Part shown: positions 1 through 9,099 of the stretch, one piece after another | Layout of the letters: each line of letters opens with the position of its first letter | Position numbering within the stretch: position 1 is the stretch's first letter | From: Sphingomonas insulae | Lineage (GTDB): Bacteria; Pseudomonadota; Alphaproteobacteria; Sphingomonadales; Sphingomonadaceae | Reading direction: 5' to 3' | Length of the DNA: 64,000 nt | Assembly (NCBI RefSeq): GCF_010450875.1 | Contig: NZ_CP048422.1 | Coordinates: forward strand, 248,001 to 312,000 | The notes under the pieces: generated by a model | Seen by the model: only the letters and a program-made list of their open reading frames with translations | What the model was told of the DNA's origin: nothing | Databases searched by the model: none | Position numbers and translations under genes: made by a program

Positions 1-1299
1 GGCCATACCTGGGGTGACGGAAACATTCGTTCCGTCACGATCGATGCTGGTGCGATCAAGCGATATGCGGGCGGTGTAGACCAGCCCGAGTTTCGGGTCT
101 TCAACGGCATCGGAACTGATGCTGCGCACGCGCCCTGGAAGGGTGCCGTATCGGGTGAACGGGAATGCTTCGAGCTTGACGGCAACCGACTGGCCCGCGC
201 GAACGAAGCCGACGTCCTTGTTGAGCACGCTTACCTCGGCCACGATCGCGCCGGTGCTGGGGACGACCACCATGATCGGCTGGGCGGGCTCCACGACCCC
301 ACCCACCGTGTGCACGGCCAGCTGGGCGATGGTACCGTCCGCAGGGCTCGTCATGGTCCGAAGGCTCGAGCGCTGAGCCGCTTTTGTCAGTTCCTCCCGC
401 CTCAGCCGCACGTCCGCATCGGCCTTGGTCAGGTCGGTCAGGATCAGTGCGCGAGCCGCGGCGCGCGACTGGTCCATGCCGCTGCCGGCCTGCGTTATTT
501 GCGCCGCAGCCTTCGCTGAGGTTTTAACCGCCATGTCCCGATCGCGCGCGGCGGCAAGCCGTTGCCGCCGCATCTCGATCACCTTCAGTTTGGACACGAA
601 CCCCTTGGCCAGCAACTGCTCGTTCGCGGCGACCTGTTCGTCGAGCAATGGCAGCGTTTCGGACAATTTCGCGGCCTGGATGTCTGCTTCCCCGCGCGCG
701 GCGACCGCCGCCTGGCGATCAGCCGCATGTCCCGCCGCGGTCGCCAGAATGTCATCCAGCCGCGCACGCGCCAGCGCCGTTTGATCCGCGACGATCCCGG
801 CGGATGTGCCTTGAGGCGCGTTGAAAATCAGGCCGTGGCCATCCAGTGCCGAGAGAAGTGCGCGCGCTCTCGCCGCATCGAGTTCGGCGGCCTCCAGCGC
901 GCGGCGCGCCTGCACCGCTTCCGCTGCCGACACGGTAGGATCCAATTCGACAAGCGGTTGTCCTCTTCGCACAAGCTGACCATCATATACCAGAATGGCG
1001 CGGACGACGCCTGCTTCCGCCGGCTGTATCAACTTGACATGATCGGCCGGGATGAGGCGGCCTTGAGCCGAGGCGACGATGTCGACCCGGCCGAACACGA
1101 GCCACGCCACCGCGAGGACCAGGAGTATCAGGGACGTCCAGGTCGTAGCACGCGCCGTTGGAGAAACCGGTCGTTCAATGATCTCGAGCGCCGCCGGAAG
1201 AAACGAGACCTCGTCCGACCGCACCAAATTGCGCGCGCGCTCCTTCTCATCGGCAAGCGCAGACCGGACGACGTCCCAGTGGCGAAGTAGCGCGTTCAC
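1..1299 (-). CDS. HlyD-family type I secretion periplasmic adaptor (3' end cut by window)
   Basis: Membrane fusion protein of a type I secretion system, linking the inner-membrane ABC transporter to a TolC-like outer-membrane channel. Read from the complement, a GTG at 1299 overlaps the stop of the ABC gene (GTGA), and the frame stays open for 433 codons to the window edge. A cytoplasmic segment of about 55 residues leads into one membrane helix (LILLVLAVAWLVF), then a barrel/lipoyl half starting near VDIVASAQGRLIPADHVK, an alanine-rich coiled-coil region, the second lipoyl half, and a C-terminal beta-barrel ending at VSVTPGMA. That last motif usually lies about 40 residues before the HlyD C-terminus, so little is missing. 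The family call is firm; the cargo is not in the window. Confidence 0.9.
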   Translation of the reverse strand, partial: MNALLRHWDVVRSALADEKERARNLVRSDEVSFLPAALEIIERPVSPTARATTWTSLILLVLAVAWLVFGRVDIVASAQGRLIPADHVKLIQPAEAGVVRAILVYDGQLVRRGQPLVELDPTVSAAEAVQARRALEAAELDAARARALLSALDGHGLIFNAPQGTSAGIVADQTALARARLDDILATAAGHAADRQAAVAARGEADIQAAKLSETLPLLDEQVAANEQLLAKGFVSKLKVIEMRRQRLAAARDRDMAVKTSAKAAAQITQAGSGMDQSRAAARALILTDLTKADADVRLRREELTKAAQRSSLRTMTSPADGTIAQLAVHTVGGVVEPAQPIMVVVPSTGAIVAEVSVLNKDVGFVRAGQSVAVKLEAFPFTRYGTLPGRVRSISSDAVEDPKLGLVYTARISLDRTSIDRDGTNVSVTPGMA

Positions 1300-3443
1300 C
1301 CTGCACGTCCTTGCTGCCCCATCTGCCGGCGGTGCAGGTTCGCATAGCGACCGCCTTGCCGCAGCAGTTCGTCATGGCTGCCCGTCTCGACGATCCGGCC
1401 CTTCTCCAGCGTCATGATCCGGTCGCATTGCCGGATCGCGGAGAGGCGGTGGGCGATGATGAGCACGGTGCGGCCCCTCGCCATTGCCTTCAGGTTCGTC
1501 TGGATGATCTCCTCGCTCTCGGCATCAAGCGCCGAGGTGGCTTCGTCGAGGATCAGGATACGCGGCTGGGTGACAAGCGCGCGGGCAATCGCGATCCGTT
1601 GTCGCTGTCCGCCCGACAGGTTGACGCCGCGCTCTTCGATGATCGTATCGAAGCCCTGCGGCAGCGCGAGAATGAAGTCGTGCGCTCCCGAAAGCTGTGC
1701 CGCCGCCATGACATTGGCGAGCGGCATGGCTGGGTTGGCGAGCGCGATATTTTCGCGGATCGAGCGGTTGAACAGTAAATTTTCCTGCAACACCACGCCG
1801 ATCTGGCGCCGCAGCCAGGCGGGATCGATTTGCGCAATGTCGACGCCGTCGATGAGGATGCGGCCGCCGGCCGGCGTGTAGAGCCTCTGGAGCAGCTTGG
1901 TCAGCGTCGATTTGCCCGACCCCGACGATCCGGCGATCCCGAGCGTGCCGCCGGGCGGCAGATCGAAGCTGATATCCTCCAGCGTCCAGGGGCCATCCAG
2001 CGCATAGCGAAACTTCACGGCGTCGAACCGGATCGCGCCCTTGAGTGCCGGCAGCGCGACCCGCGATCCGGCACCGGGCTCCACAGGGCTGTTCAGAACA
2101 TCGCCCAGCCGGTCGATCGACAGCCGCACCTGCTGGAAATCCTGCCACAGCTGCGCCATGCGGATCACGGGGCCAGACACGCGCTGCGCGAACATGTTGA
2201 ACGCAACGAGCCCACCCACCGTCAGTGCACCGCCGATGACCTCGCGTGCGCCAAAGAACAATATTGCCGCCAGGCTCAGTTTCGAGATGAGCTGGACCCC
2301 TTGGCTGCCGGTGTTGCTGAGATTGATCACGCGCTGGTTGGCGGCGCTATAACCGGCAAGTTGACGTTCCCAGCGATCCTGCCATTGCGGTTCGACTGCG
2401 GCGGCCTTGACCGTCTGCATACCGGACACACTTTCGACAAGCAGGGCGTTGTTCGCGGAACCGCGCTCGTATTTCTCATCGAGGCGCCGTCGCAATGGTC
2501 CGGTCACGAGGAGGGATACGGTGATGTAAGCAGGAATGGTCGCAGCGACGATCCAGAAGAGTAGCGGTGAATAGATCCACATCGCCACGAGGAAGACGAT
2601 GGTGAAGGCCGGATCGACGAGCACGGAAAGCGACGCGTTGGTGAGAAACTCGCGGATCGATTCCAGTTGCCGGATCCGGGTAACGGTATCTCCGACGCGG
2701 CGCCCTTCGAAATAGGACAGCGGCAGGCCAAGCAGATGGCGAAAGAGCCTGGCGCCCAGTTCCACGTCGAGCTTCTGGCTGGTTTCCGAATAAAGCCGGG
2801 TGCGCAGCCATCCGAAGACAGTCTCCCATACCGATACGACCAGAAAGCCGATCGAGAGTACCTGCAGCGTCGCCAGCGTGTTGTGGACCAGCACCTTGTC
2901 GATGACGTTCTGGAAGAACAACGGCGCGGCCAGGCCCAACACATTCAACGCCAGTGTAATCAGCAGCACCTCACCGATCAGCCGGCGGTAACGCACGATC
3001 TGCGGGATGAACCAGGTGACGTCGAAGCGGCCGCTGACGCCACCGACGCTTTCACGCGTCGTGACCAGCACGAGCTGTCCCGACCAGATTTCGGCAAGTG
3101 CCTTGTGCGTTCGCTTTTCGATCGCATGGCCCGGACGATGGATCAGCACTTCGGTTGCCGAAGCGCGCCCGATGACAAACCAGCCTTCAGGTCCACTGGC
3201 CATCGCCGGCAACGGCAGGCGATGAAGACTGGCGAAGTCGGCTTCCATAGACTTCGCCCGCACGCCATCGCGACGTTTGGCGAGGCGAAGAACATCGCCA
3301 GCATCGACCGGCCGGTCGTGGCCAAGCTCATGACGCAATTGGTCGGGATCGGCGACATACTTATGAACGGCAAGCAGCGTGGCAAGCGCGACGAGGCCCG
3401 TTTCGGAATGACCGGCCAATCGGTCGCGCCCTGTCCCATCCAC
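1296..3443 (-). CDS. Type I secretion ABC transporter with degenerate C39-like domain (HlyB type)
   Basis: Exports an unprocessed protein substrate across both membranes with the HlyD-type adaptor. The 715 residues read as an N-terminal C39-like domain (about 1-130), a six-helix ABC membrane domain (about 150-430) and an ATPase domain. Walker A is GSSGSGKST, the signature is LSGGQRQR, Walker B is ILILDEATSALD. Where a bacteriocin-processing C39 domain has its catalytic Cys, this protein reads ETGLVALATLL, so it is the non-cleaving CLD form of HlyB. The substrate is therefore probably an RTX-like protein with a C-terminal signal, not a double-glycine peptide. The GTG start is chosen because GGGGGA precedes it by 6 nt and no in-frame start lies just upstream. 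Confidence 0.92.
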   Translation of the reverse strand: MDGTGRDRLAGHSETGLVALATLLAVHKYVADPDQLRHELGHDRPVDAGDVLRLAKRRDGVRAKSMEADFASLHRLPLPAMASGPEGWFVIGRASATEVLIHRPGHAIEKRTHKALAEIWSGQLVLVTTRESVGGVSGRFDVTWFIPQIVRYRRLIGEVLLITLALNVLGLAAPLFFQNVIDKVLVHNTLATLQVLSIGFLVVSVWETVFGWLRTRLYSETSQKLDVELGARLFRHLLGLPLSYFEGRRVGDTVTRIRQLESIREFLTNASLSVLVDPAFTIVFLVAMWIYSPLLFWIVAATIPAYITVSLLVTGPLRRRLDEKYERGSANNALLVESVSGMQTVKAAAVEPQWQDRWERQLAGYSAANQRVINLSNTGSQGVQLISKLSLAAILFFGAREVIGGALTVGGLVAFNMFAQRVSGPVIRMAQLWQDFQQVRLSIDRLGDVLNSPVEPGAGSRVALPALKGAIRFDAVKFRYALDGPWTLEDISFDLPPGGTLGIAGSSGSGKSTLTKLLQRLYTPAGGRILIDGVDIAQIDPAWLRRQIGVVLQENLLFNRSIRENIALANPAMPLANVMAAAQLSGAHDFILALPQGFDTIIEERGVNLSGGQRQRIAIARALVTQPRILILDEATSALDAESEEIIQTNLKAMARGRTVLIIAHRLSAIRQCDRIMTLEKGRIVETGSHDELLRQGGRYANLHRRQMGQQGRAG

Positions 3444-4105
3444 GCAATGTCCCCCGGTGCGATCCGACCCCCAAGTGAATCTCCCGCAGAGAACTGGCGC
3501 GATCTGCGATTACAGTCAACCCGAAACGGACATATCAGTAATATCTTTTATTTCATATTCATGACACAGCAAATATTATTGGCAATGCTAATACGTTACT
3601 GAGTTTGAGATAGCGATCTTCAGAATCTTACCTGATCGACATCTCCAGTGTCGTCGTTCACTTTGATCGCCTCTTCTACCACAGGTGTTGATGAGGCGGA
3701 CATCATTTTGCAAGCGTGGCGCGGCGTAGAGGCCGCTCATCCGTTTTCCGCTGCATATGGATCCTACCGCTGACCGATACTCTGCAACCATATCAGCCCA
3801 GCGCTTTCGCACGCGGACGCTTGCCTGGCCGTTCCATTGCTGGCGGCCGGAGACGCCGGTCGAAACCCTCACCGGGTTGCTCAGCGCCGGTATCCGCCGC
3901 CCCCCCTGCGCTGCGCAGGTCTTTGCGGTAGAGACGCAACGCTGCCGGGTACGGCTCTATCGACACGCTGGCGCGCATCGATGCAGCCAATGTGACCGCG
4001 TCTCTCTCTCTCGCCGGGTCAAAACCCGCGCATGTCAGAACGGTGACGCGCGCACCTGTTGCCGCCGTGCCACAGCCGGCGCGCTGCCTTGGCCCGCCAT
4101 CGGTG
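3444..4105. other. Intergenic region; AT-rich promoter zone of the secretion operon
   Basis: There is no convincing gene here. Bases about 3530-3620 are strikingly AT-rich against the GC-rich surroundings and lie directly upstream of the secretion operon, so they probably hold its promoter; I could not settle on one -35/-10 pair. The rest (about 3720-4105) is GC-rich and shows only short ORFs without coding character on either strand. Confidence 0.5.
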
Positions 4106-5128
4106 TCAGGACCGCGGCGCCCGAAGCCCCGCGCGCACCGGGCCGGTACTCCCCCGGACGACCAGTTCGTGGTCCAGCGTCACGTGCCGGCTCGGCCCCT
4201 CGACTTCGCGCAGGATCGCCACGAGCAGTTCGACCGTACGCCGGCCGATCATCGCCTTGGGCTGCGCGATCGTGGTCAGCGCCGGCTGGAAATAGCGGGC
4301 GAGCGGCAGGTCGTCGAACCCCGCCACCGACACGTCGCGCGGGCAGGACAGGCCCCGCGCGCCCACCGCGCTGATCGCCCCCAGCGCCATTTCGTCGCTG
4401 AAGCAGAACAGGGCCGTCGCGCCGCGCTGCAGCAGCGCGTCCGCCTGTTCGAACCCCGATCGCGCCGAATAATCGCCGGTCCGCACGCTCACGCCGCCCG
4501 CCAGTCCCGCCCGCGCCGCCGCATCCATCGCGCCGGCCAGACGGTCGCGGCTGATCGGACTGATCGTCGGTCCGGTGATCAGTCCGATGGCGCGATGGCC
4601 CAGCCCGACCAGATGGCCGACCATTGCCGCACTCGCCGCCGCATTGTCGATGTGGACGCTCGGGACACCGATGTCGGGGCTGTATTCGCACCCGTTGACG
4701 ATCGGCGCCGCGCCCCCCTGCCGCGCAAGCAGCGGCGCCAGGCTGACCGGCAGGCGATGGCCCAGGAATATCAGGCCGTCGACCTCGCGCCGGGACAGCA
4801 TCTCGGCATATTGGTCCTCCACCTCCGGGTCGTGTCGCGTGTCGCCGACCACCACCGCATAGCCGGCGTCGCGTGCCGCTTCCTCCGCGCCGCGGATGAC
4901 GCTCGCGAAGAACGGGTTGGAGATGTCGGGCACGGTCAGCAGGATCTTGGCGGCGCGCAGCGTCCGCAACGTCCGGGCCGCGACATTGGGTCGGTAATCC
5001 AGCGCGCGCACCACCTCCAGCACCCGGTGACGGGTCGGTTCCGCAACGCGATCGGGCTGGCTCAGCACGCGCGATACCGTCGCGGTGGAGACCCCGGCCC
5101 TGGCGGCGACGTCGATGATCGTCGGCAT
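4106..5128 (-). CDS. LacI-family transcriptional repressor of the sugar-oxidation locus
   Basis: DNA-binding repressor that releases its operator on binding a sugar ligand. The 340 residues begin with the LacI helix-turn-helix (IIDVAARAGVSTATVSRVL), a hinge region, then a periplasmic-binding-protein-like effector domain with GLITGPTISPISRDR and SVAGFDDLPLARYFQP. A longer reading frame opens at 5212, but ATG 5128 places the HTH at the N-terminus as in the family. It is divergent from the permease gene and a perfect 20-bp palindrome lies between them, so it very likely controls the permease operon and itself. The ligand is unknown; an oxidised or transported sugar is inferred from context. Confidence 0.9.
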   Translation of the reverse strand: MPTIIDVAARAGVSTATVSRVLSQPDRVAEPTRHRVLEVVRALDYRPNVAARTLRTLRAAKILLTVPDISNPFFASVIRGAEEAARDAGYAVVVGDTRHDPEVEDQYAEMLSRREVDGLIFLGHRLPVSLAPLLARQGGAAPIVNGCEYSPDIGVPSVHIDNAAASAAMVGHLVGLGHRAIGLITGPTISPISRDRLAGAMDAAARAGLAGGVSVRTGDYSARSGFEQADALLQRGATALFCFSDEMALGAISAVGARGLSCPRDVSVAGFDDLPLARYFQPALTTIAQPKAMIGRRTVELLVAILREVEGPSRHVTLDHELVVRGSTGPVRAGLRAPRS

Positions 5129-5160
5129 CGGCCGGTCATGGATCGTTCCGGCGCCGATGT

Positions 5161-5180
5161 CGATGTAATCCTTTACATCG
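5161..5180. promoter_or_regulatory. LacI-type operator palindrome
   Basis: CGATGTAA-TCCT-TTACATCG is a perfect inverted repeat with 8-bp arms and a 4-bp centre. It sits 33 bp upstream of the lacI-like ATG and about 50 bp upstream of the permease start. Symmetry, length and position between divergent genes fit a LacI-family operator. Confidence 0.75.
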
Positions 5181-5226
5181 TCATCCGACCTGCCTAGCCT
5201 CGCGATCATCAAGCAGGTGAACTGCG

Positions 5227-6489
5227 GTGGAGGGGATGGCGATGGCCATGGCGCAAGATACGGGAATCGCGGCCGAACGTCCGACGGACGGGTGGCTGAC
5301 CGGTCGGCTCAGCGCCCTCATGTTCATGCAGTTCTTCGTCTGGGGGGCGTGGAACGTCACGCTCGGCCTCGTCATGCAGACGGTCGGTATCGGCAGCCTG
5401 ATCGGCAACGCCTTTTCGGTCGGCCCGATCGCGTCGATCGTCGGATCGTTCCTGCTCGGCATGGCCGCCGCCCGCTATGTCGCGCCGCGCATGCTGATGG
5501 TGATCCTGCACCTCGTCGGCGGCGCGATCCTGTTCGCCCTGCCCGCGCTGGTGACGCCCGAACATGGCGCCACCTTCGTCTGGCTGCTGCTCGGCTACAT
5601 GATCCTCTACATGCCGACCGTCGGCCTCGCCAACACGATCGCGCTCAAGAGCTTCGGCGAGCGGACGGACAATTTCCCCTTCGTCCGCGCGTTCGGGACC
5701 TTGGGCTGGATCGCCGCCGGCCTCATCATCGGCTGGGCCGGACTGTCCGCCAGTCCCGCGATTTTCCAGGTCGCCGCCGTCGTCTCGGTGGCGCTCGGCC
5801 TCTACAGCTTCACCCTGCCCAACGTCGCCGCCGACGCGCCCCGCGACGAGAGCGTGCTGCGCCAGGTGCTGTGCGTCGAGGCGTTCGGCCTGATGCGGCA
5901 GCGCTCGTTCCTGGTCTTCATCGTGTGCGCGACGCTGATCTCGATCCCGCTGGCGATGTATTACGCTTATGCCTCTCCCTATGTCGGCGCGGCGGGGATC
6001 GAGAATGTCGGCGGCACGCTGGCGATCGGTCAGATGTCCGAACTCGTCTTCATGTTCTCGATGCCGTGGCTGTACCGCCGCTTCGGGGTGAAGCCGCTGC
6101 TGCTCGTCGGCATGATCGCCTGGGCGCTGCGCTATGCGCTGTTCGCGATCGGTGACGGCGGCGGCGGATTGTGGGCGGTGTACCTCGGCGTCGCGCTGCA
6201 CGGCGTCTGCTACGACTTCTTCTTCGTCGCGGGCGCGATCTACACCGGCACGATCGCGACGCCCAGGGGGGTGAATGCCCAGGCGCAGGGCATGCTGACG
6301 CTGTTCACCTATGGCGTCGGCATGCTGCTCGGATCGCAGATCGGCGCCGCGCTCTACGCGCAATTGCCCGCGAACCCGACGATCGCCGACTGGCATGCCA
6401 TGTGGTGGTATCCCGCCATCGCCGCCGCCTGCATCGCGCTGCTGTTCCAGTTCACCTTCAAGAACGAGTCCCGAGAGGTTGCGGCATGA
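5227..6489 (+). CDS. MFS permease, nucleoside/sugar:H+ symporter (NupG-like)
   Basis: Twelve-helix inner-membrane transporter. The opening SALMFMQFFVWGAWNVTLG resembles the Nuc_H_symport (NupG/XapB) family, which recurs in sugar loci of sphingomonads and Bacteroidetes, so the cargo may be a sugar or keto-sugar instead of a nucleoside. The frame opens at GTG 5227, but GGAGGGG at 5229-5235 better serves ATG 5242, giving 415 residues. It is the first gene of the operon, behind the LacI palindrome, and its TGA overlaps the next ATG. Confidence 0.85.
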   Translation: MEGMAMAMAQDTGIAAERPTDGWLTGRLSALMFMQFFVWGAWNVTLGLVMQTVGIGSLIGNAFSVGPIASIVGSFLLGMAAARYVAPRMLMVILHLVGGAILFALPALVTPEHGATFVWLLLGYMILYMPTVGLANTIALKSFGERTDNFPFVRAFGTLGWIAAGLIIGWAGLSASPAIFQVAAVVSVALGLYSFTLPNVAADAPRDESVLRQVLCVEAFGLMRQRSFLVFIVCATLISIPLAMYYAYASPYVGAAGIENVGGTLAIGQMSELVFMFSMPWLYRRFGVKPLLLVGMIAWALRYALFAIGDGGGGLWAVYLGVALHGVCYDFFFVAGAIYTGTIATPRGVNAQAQGMLTLFTYGVGMLLGSQIGAALYAQLPANPTIADWHAMWWYPAIAAACIALLFQFTFKNESREVAA

Positions 6490-7565
6490 CGGCGACGTCG
6501 GTTCCCAGGATGCGCGGTCCCGGCATCTTCCTGGCCCAGTTCCTCGGCGATGCACCGCCGTTCGACACGCTGGAAAACCTCGCGCGCTGGGCCTCGGGCC
6601 TCGGCTATGTCGGTGTCCAGATCCCGTGCGATCCGCGGCTGATCGACCTGCGCCAGGCGGCCGAAAGCCAGAGCTATTGCGACGATCTCGTCGGCATGCT
6701 CGCCCGGCATGACATCGCGATCACCGAACTCTCGACCCACCTGCAGGGGCAATTGGTCGCGGTCCACCCCGCCTATGATGCGCTGTTCGACGGCTTCGCG
6801 CCGCCCGAGGTGCACGGCCGCCCCGCCGAACGCCAGTTGTGGGCGGTCGAACAGGTGAAGCTCGCCGCCCGCGCCAGCGCCAACCTTGGCCTGACGGCGC
6901 ACGCCACCTTCTCGGGCGCGCTCGCCTGGCCCTATGTCTATCCCTGGCCGCAACGCCCGGCCGGGCTGGTCGAAGAGGCGTTCGCCGAACTCGCCCGTCG
7001 CTGGCTGCCGATCCTCGACGTCTTCGCCGATGCCGGCGTCGATTGCGCGTTCGAGGTGCATGCGGGCGAGGACGTGCACGACGGCGCGACCTGGGAACGC
7101 TTCCTCGACGCGGTCGGCGGCCATCCCCGTGCGCGCCTGCTGTTCGATCCGTCGCATTTCGTGCTGCAACAGCTCGACTATCTCGACTTCATCGATCGCT
7201 ATCACGACCGGATTTCCTGCTTCCACGTCAAGGACGCCGAATTCAACCCGACCGGCCGTTCGGGCGTCTACGGCGGCTATCAGAATTGGGTCGACCGCGC
7301 CGGCCGTTTCCGCTCCCTCGGCGACGGCCATGTTGATTTTACGCCTATCTTCAGTAAGTTGGCGCAATATGGCTATGACGGCTGGGCCGTGCTGGAATGG
7401 GAGTGCGCGCTCAAGCGCAGCGAGGACGGCGCGGCAGAGGGCGCGCCCTTCATCCGGGATCACATCATCCAGCTGACCGACCACCCCTTCGATGATTTCG
7501 CCGCGAGCGGCATCGATCGCGCCTCGATCCGCGCGATCCTCGGCCTGCCCGAGGGCGAGCGATGA
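6486..7565 (+). CDS. Sugar phosphate isomerase/epimerase-like TIM-barrel protein (cytosolic)
   Basis: Xylose-isomerase-like TIM barrel of 359 residues without a signal peptide. Metal and substrate residues are visible in FEVHAGEDVHDG, LLFDPSHF, CFHVKDAEF and VLEWECALKRS, the typical Glu/Asp/His/Glu set. Relatives in 3-keto-glycoside pathways (for example E. coli YcjR) epimerise or cleave 3-dehydro sugars. It overlaps its neighbours by ATGA on both sides, so it is translationally coupled to the permease and the oxidoreductase. The exact reaction cannot be read from sequence; action on an imported keto-sugar is inferred. Confidence 0.8.
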   Translation: MTATSVPRMRGPGIFLAQFLGDAPPFDTLENLARWASGLGYVGVQIPCDPRLIDLRQAAESQSYCDDLVGMLARHDIAITELSTHLQGQLVAVHPAYDALFDGFAPPEVHGRPAERQLWAVEQVKLAARASANLGLTAHATFSGALAWPYVYPWPQRPAGLVEEAFAELARRWLPILDVFADAGVDCAFEVHAGEDVHDGATWERFLDAVGGHPRARLLFDPSHFVLQQLDYLDFIDRYHDRISCFHVKDAEFNPTGRSGVYGGYQNWVDRAGRFRSLGDGHVDFTPIFSKLAQYGYDGWAVLEWECALKRSEDGAAEGAPFIRDHIIQLTDHPFDDFAASGIDRASIRAILGLPEGER

Positions 7566-8713
7566 CCGCGATCCGGCATCCGTTGCGGCTCGGCATGGCC
7601 GGCGGTGGCGAGGGCGCCTTCATCGGCGCCATCCACCAGAAGGCGGCGGCACTGGACGGCGACTGGCGGCTGGTCGCCGGCGCGTTCAGCACCGATGCCG
7701 GGCGTAGCCGGCGCAGCGGTGCGGCGCTCGGCCTCGACCCGACCCGCGCCTACGCCTCGCTCGATGCGCTCATCGCCGGCGAACGCGCCTTGCCTGAGGA
7801 TGCGCGCATCGATGCGCTCGCCATCGTCACCCCCAACCACCTCCACGCCCCCATGGCGATCGCCGCGCTGGAGGCGGGATTCCACGTTTTCTGCGAAAAG
7901 CCGATGGCCATCAGCATCGACGAGGCGCGGGCCATCGCCGCCGCGGCGCAGGCGAGCGATCGCCGCTTCGCCCTCGCCTTCACCTATAGCGGATATCCCC
8001 TGGTCGAGGAGGCGCGGCTGCGCATCGCGCGCGGCGACCTCGGCACGATCCGGCTGGTGCAGGTTGAATATCTGCAAGGCTGGCTCAGCCTGCCGATCGA
8101 CGATCAGGGCAACAAACAGGCCGCATGGCGTACCGATCCCGCCAGGGCCGGCATCGGCGGTTGCCTGGGCGACATCGGCACGCATGCCTTCCACCTCGCC
8201 GAACACGTGTCCGGCCTGCGCGTCGCATCCGTCGCCGCCGATCTCGCCACGCATGTGCCCGGCCGCCGCCTCGACGACGACGTGTCGGCACTGCTGCGCT
8301 TCGACGGTGATGCGCGCGGCCTGCTCAAGGCGAGCCAGGTCGCGGCAGGCGAGGAAAACGGCCTCAAGCTGCGCATCCACGGCACCCGCGGCGGTCTGGA
8401 ATGGGCGCAGATGGAGCCGAACACGCTCACCATCCGCTGGCTCGATCGCCCGACGGAGACGATCCGTGCCGGCGGCCCCGGTCTCGATCCCGCCACGCTC
8501 GCCCTGCTGCGCACGCCATCCGGCCATCCGGAAGGATATATCGAGGCGTTCGCCAATCTCTATCGCGCCTTTGCGGCAACGATCCGCGGCGACGACGCCC
8601 GGTATCCCGGCGTCGTCGACGGCCTGCGCACGATGGCATTCATCGAAGCCATCGTCGCCAACGCCGCAGGCGACGTCAAATGGACCCCTATCCCCTCGGG
8701 AGACACCGTATGA
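7562..8713 (+). CDS. Gfo/Idh/MocA-family NAD(P)-dependent sugar oxidoreductase
   Basis: Two-domain dehydrogenase of 383 residues. An N-terminal Rossmann fold starts LRLGMAGGGEGAFIGAIHQ. The family Lys sits in the EKP motif (FHVFCEKPMAIS), and GGCLGDIGTHAFHLAEH holds the catalytic-region Asp and His. Members oxidise or reduce sugar carbons, often C3. No signal peptide is present, so it acts in the cytosol, perhaps reducing a 3-keto sugar after uptake. Start and stop overlap the neighbouring genes by 4 nt. Confidence 0.88.
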   Translation: MTAIRHPLRLGMAGGGEGAFIGAIHQKAAALDGDWRLVAGAFSTDAGRSRRSGAALGLDPTRAYASLDALIAGERALPEDARIDALAIVTPNHLHAPMAIAALEAGFHVFCEKPMAISIDEARAIAAAAQASDRRFALAFTYSGYPLVEEARLRIARGDLGTIRLVQVEYLQGWLSLPIDDQGNKQAAWRTDPARAGIGGCLGDIGTHAFHLAEHVSGLRVASVAADLATHVPGRRLDDDVSALLRFDGDARGLLKASQVAAGEENGLKLRIHGTRGGLEWAQMEPNTLTIRWLDRPTETIRAGGPGLDPATLALLRTPSGHPEGYIEAFANLYRAFAATIRGDDARYPGVVDGLRTMAFIEAIVANAAGDVKWTPIPSGDTV

Positions 8714-9099
8714 AGCTGCTCATCGCCCTTGGCATCGGCACGACGTCGGCCGCCGCGCTGCTCGCCGTCGCCGCCCCCACGCTGGCCCAGCCGGCGACGT
8801 CCGCCGCACCACCCGCCTTCGCCGCCTGCCGCGCCTGCCACACCGTCAACAAGGGCGGACGTAACGGCATCGGCCCCAATCTGTATGGCGTCGTCGGCCG
8901 GCCCGCCGCGTCGGTGCCGGGCTTCAACTATTCGCCTGCGATGAAGGCCAGCAAGCTGCGCTGGGACGACAAGACGCTCGACACCTATCTTGCCGGTCCG
9001 GCCAAGCTGGTGCCCGGCACCCGCATGCCGATCGCCACGCCCGATCCGGCGAAGCGCGCCGCGCTGATCGCCTATCTCAAGGCGGAAGGCGCGAAGTGA
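8710..9099 (+). CDS. Periplasmic class I cytochrome c (LacB-like electron acceptor)
   Basis: A small c-type cytochrome of 129 residues with a Sec signal (MKLLIALGIG...TLAQP). The haem-binding CRACH lies around residue 40 and the likely Met ligand in GTRMPI near the C-terminus. ATG 8710 overlaps the previous stop, and the stop overlaps the next GTG. Next to a GMC flavoprotein and a gluconate-dehydrogenase-type small subunit it probably passes electrons from sugar oxidation to the respiratory chain, as LacB does in the Caulobacter lactose 3-dehydrogenase. The role is inferred from context. Confidence 0.88.
   Translation: MKLLIALGIGTTSAAALLAVAAPTLAQPATSAAPPAFAACRACHTVNKGGRNGIGPNLYGVVGRPAASVPGFNYSPAMKASKLRWDDKTLDTYLAGPAKLVPGTRMPIATPDPAKRAALIAYLKAEGAK

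Noticed and set aside
3620..3706. A 28-codon minus-strand ORF (MMSASSTPVVEEAIKV...) upstream of the secretion transporter, possibly a secreted peptide
   Set aside because: No ribosome-binding site, no double-glycine leader, codon use unlike the neighbours, and the transporter lacks the protease Cys needed to process such a peptide.
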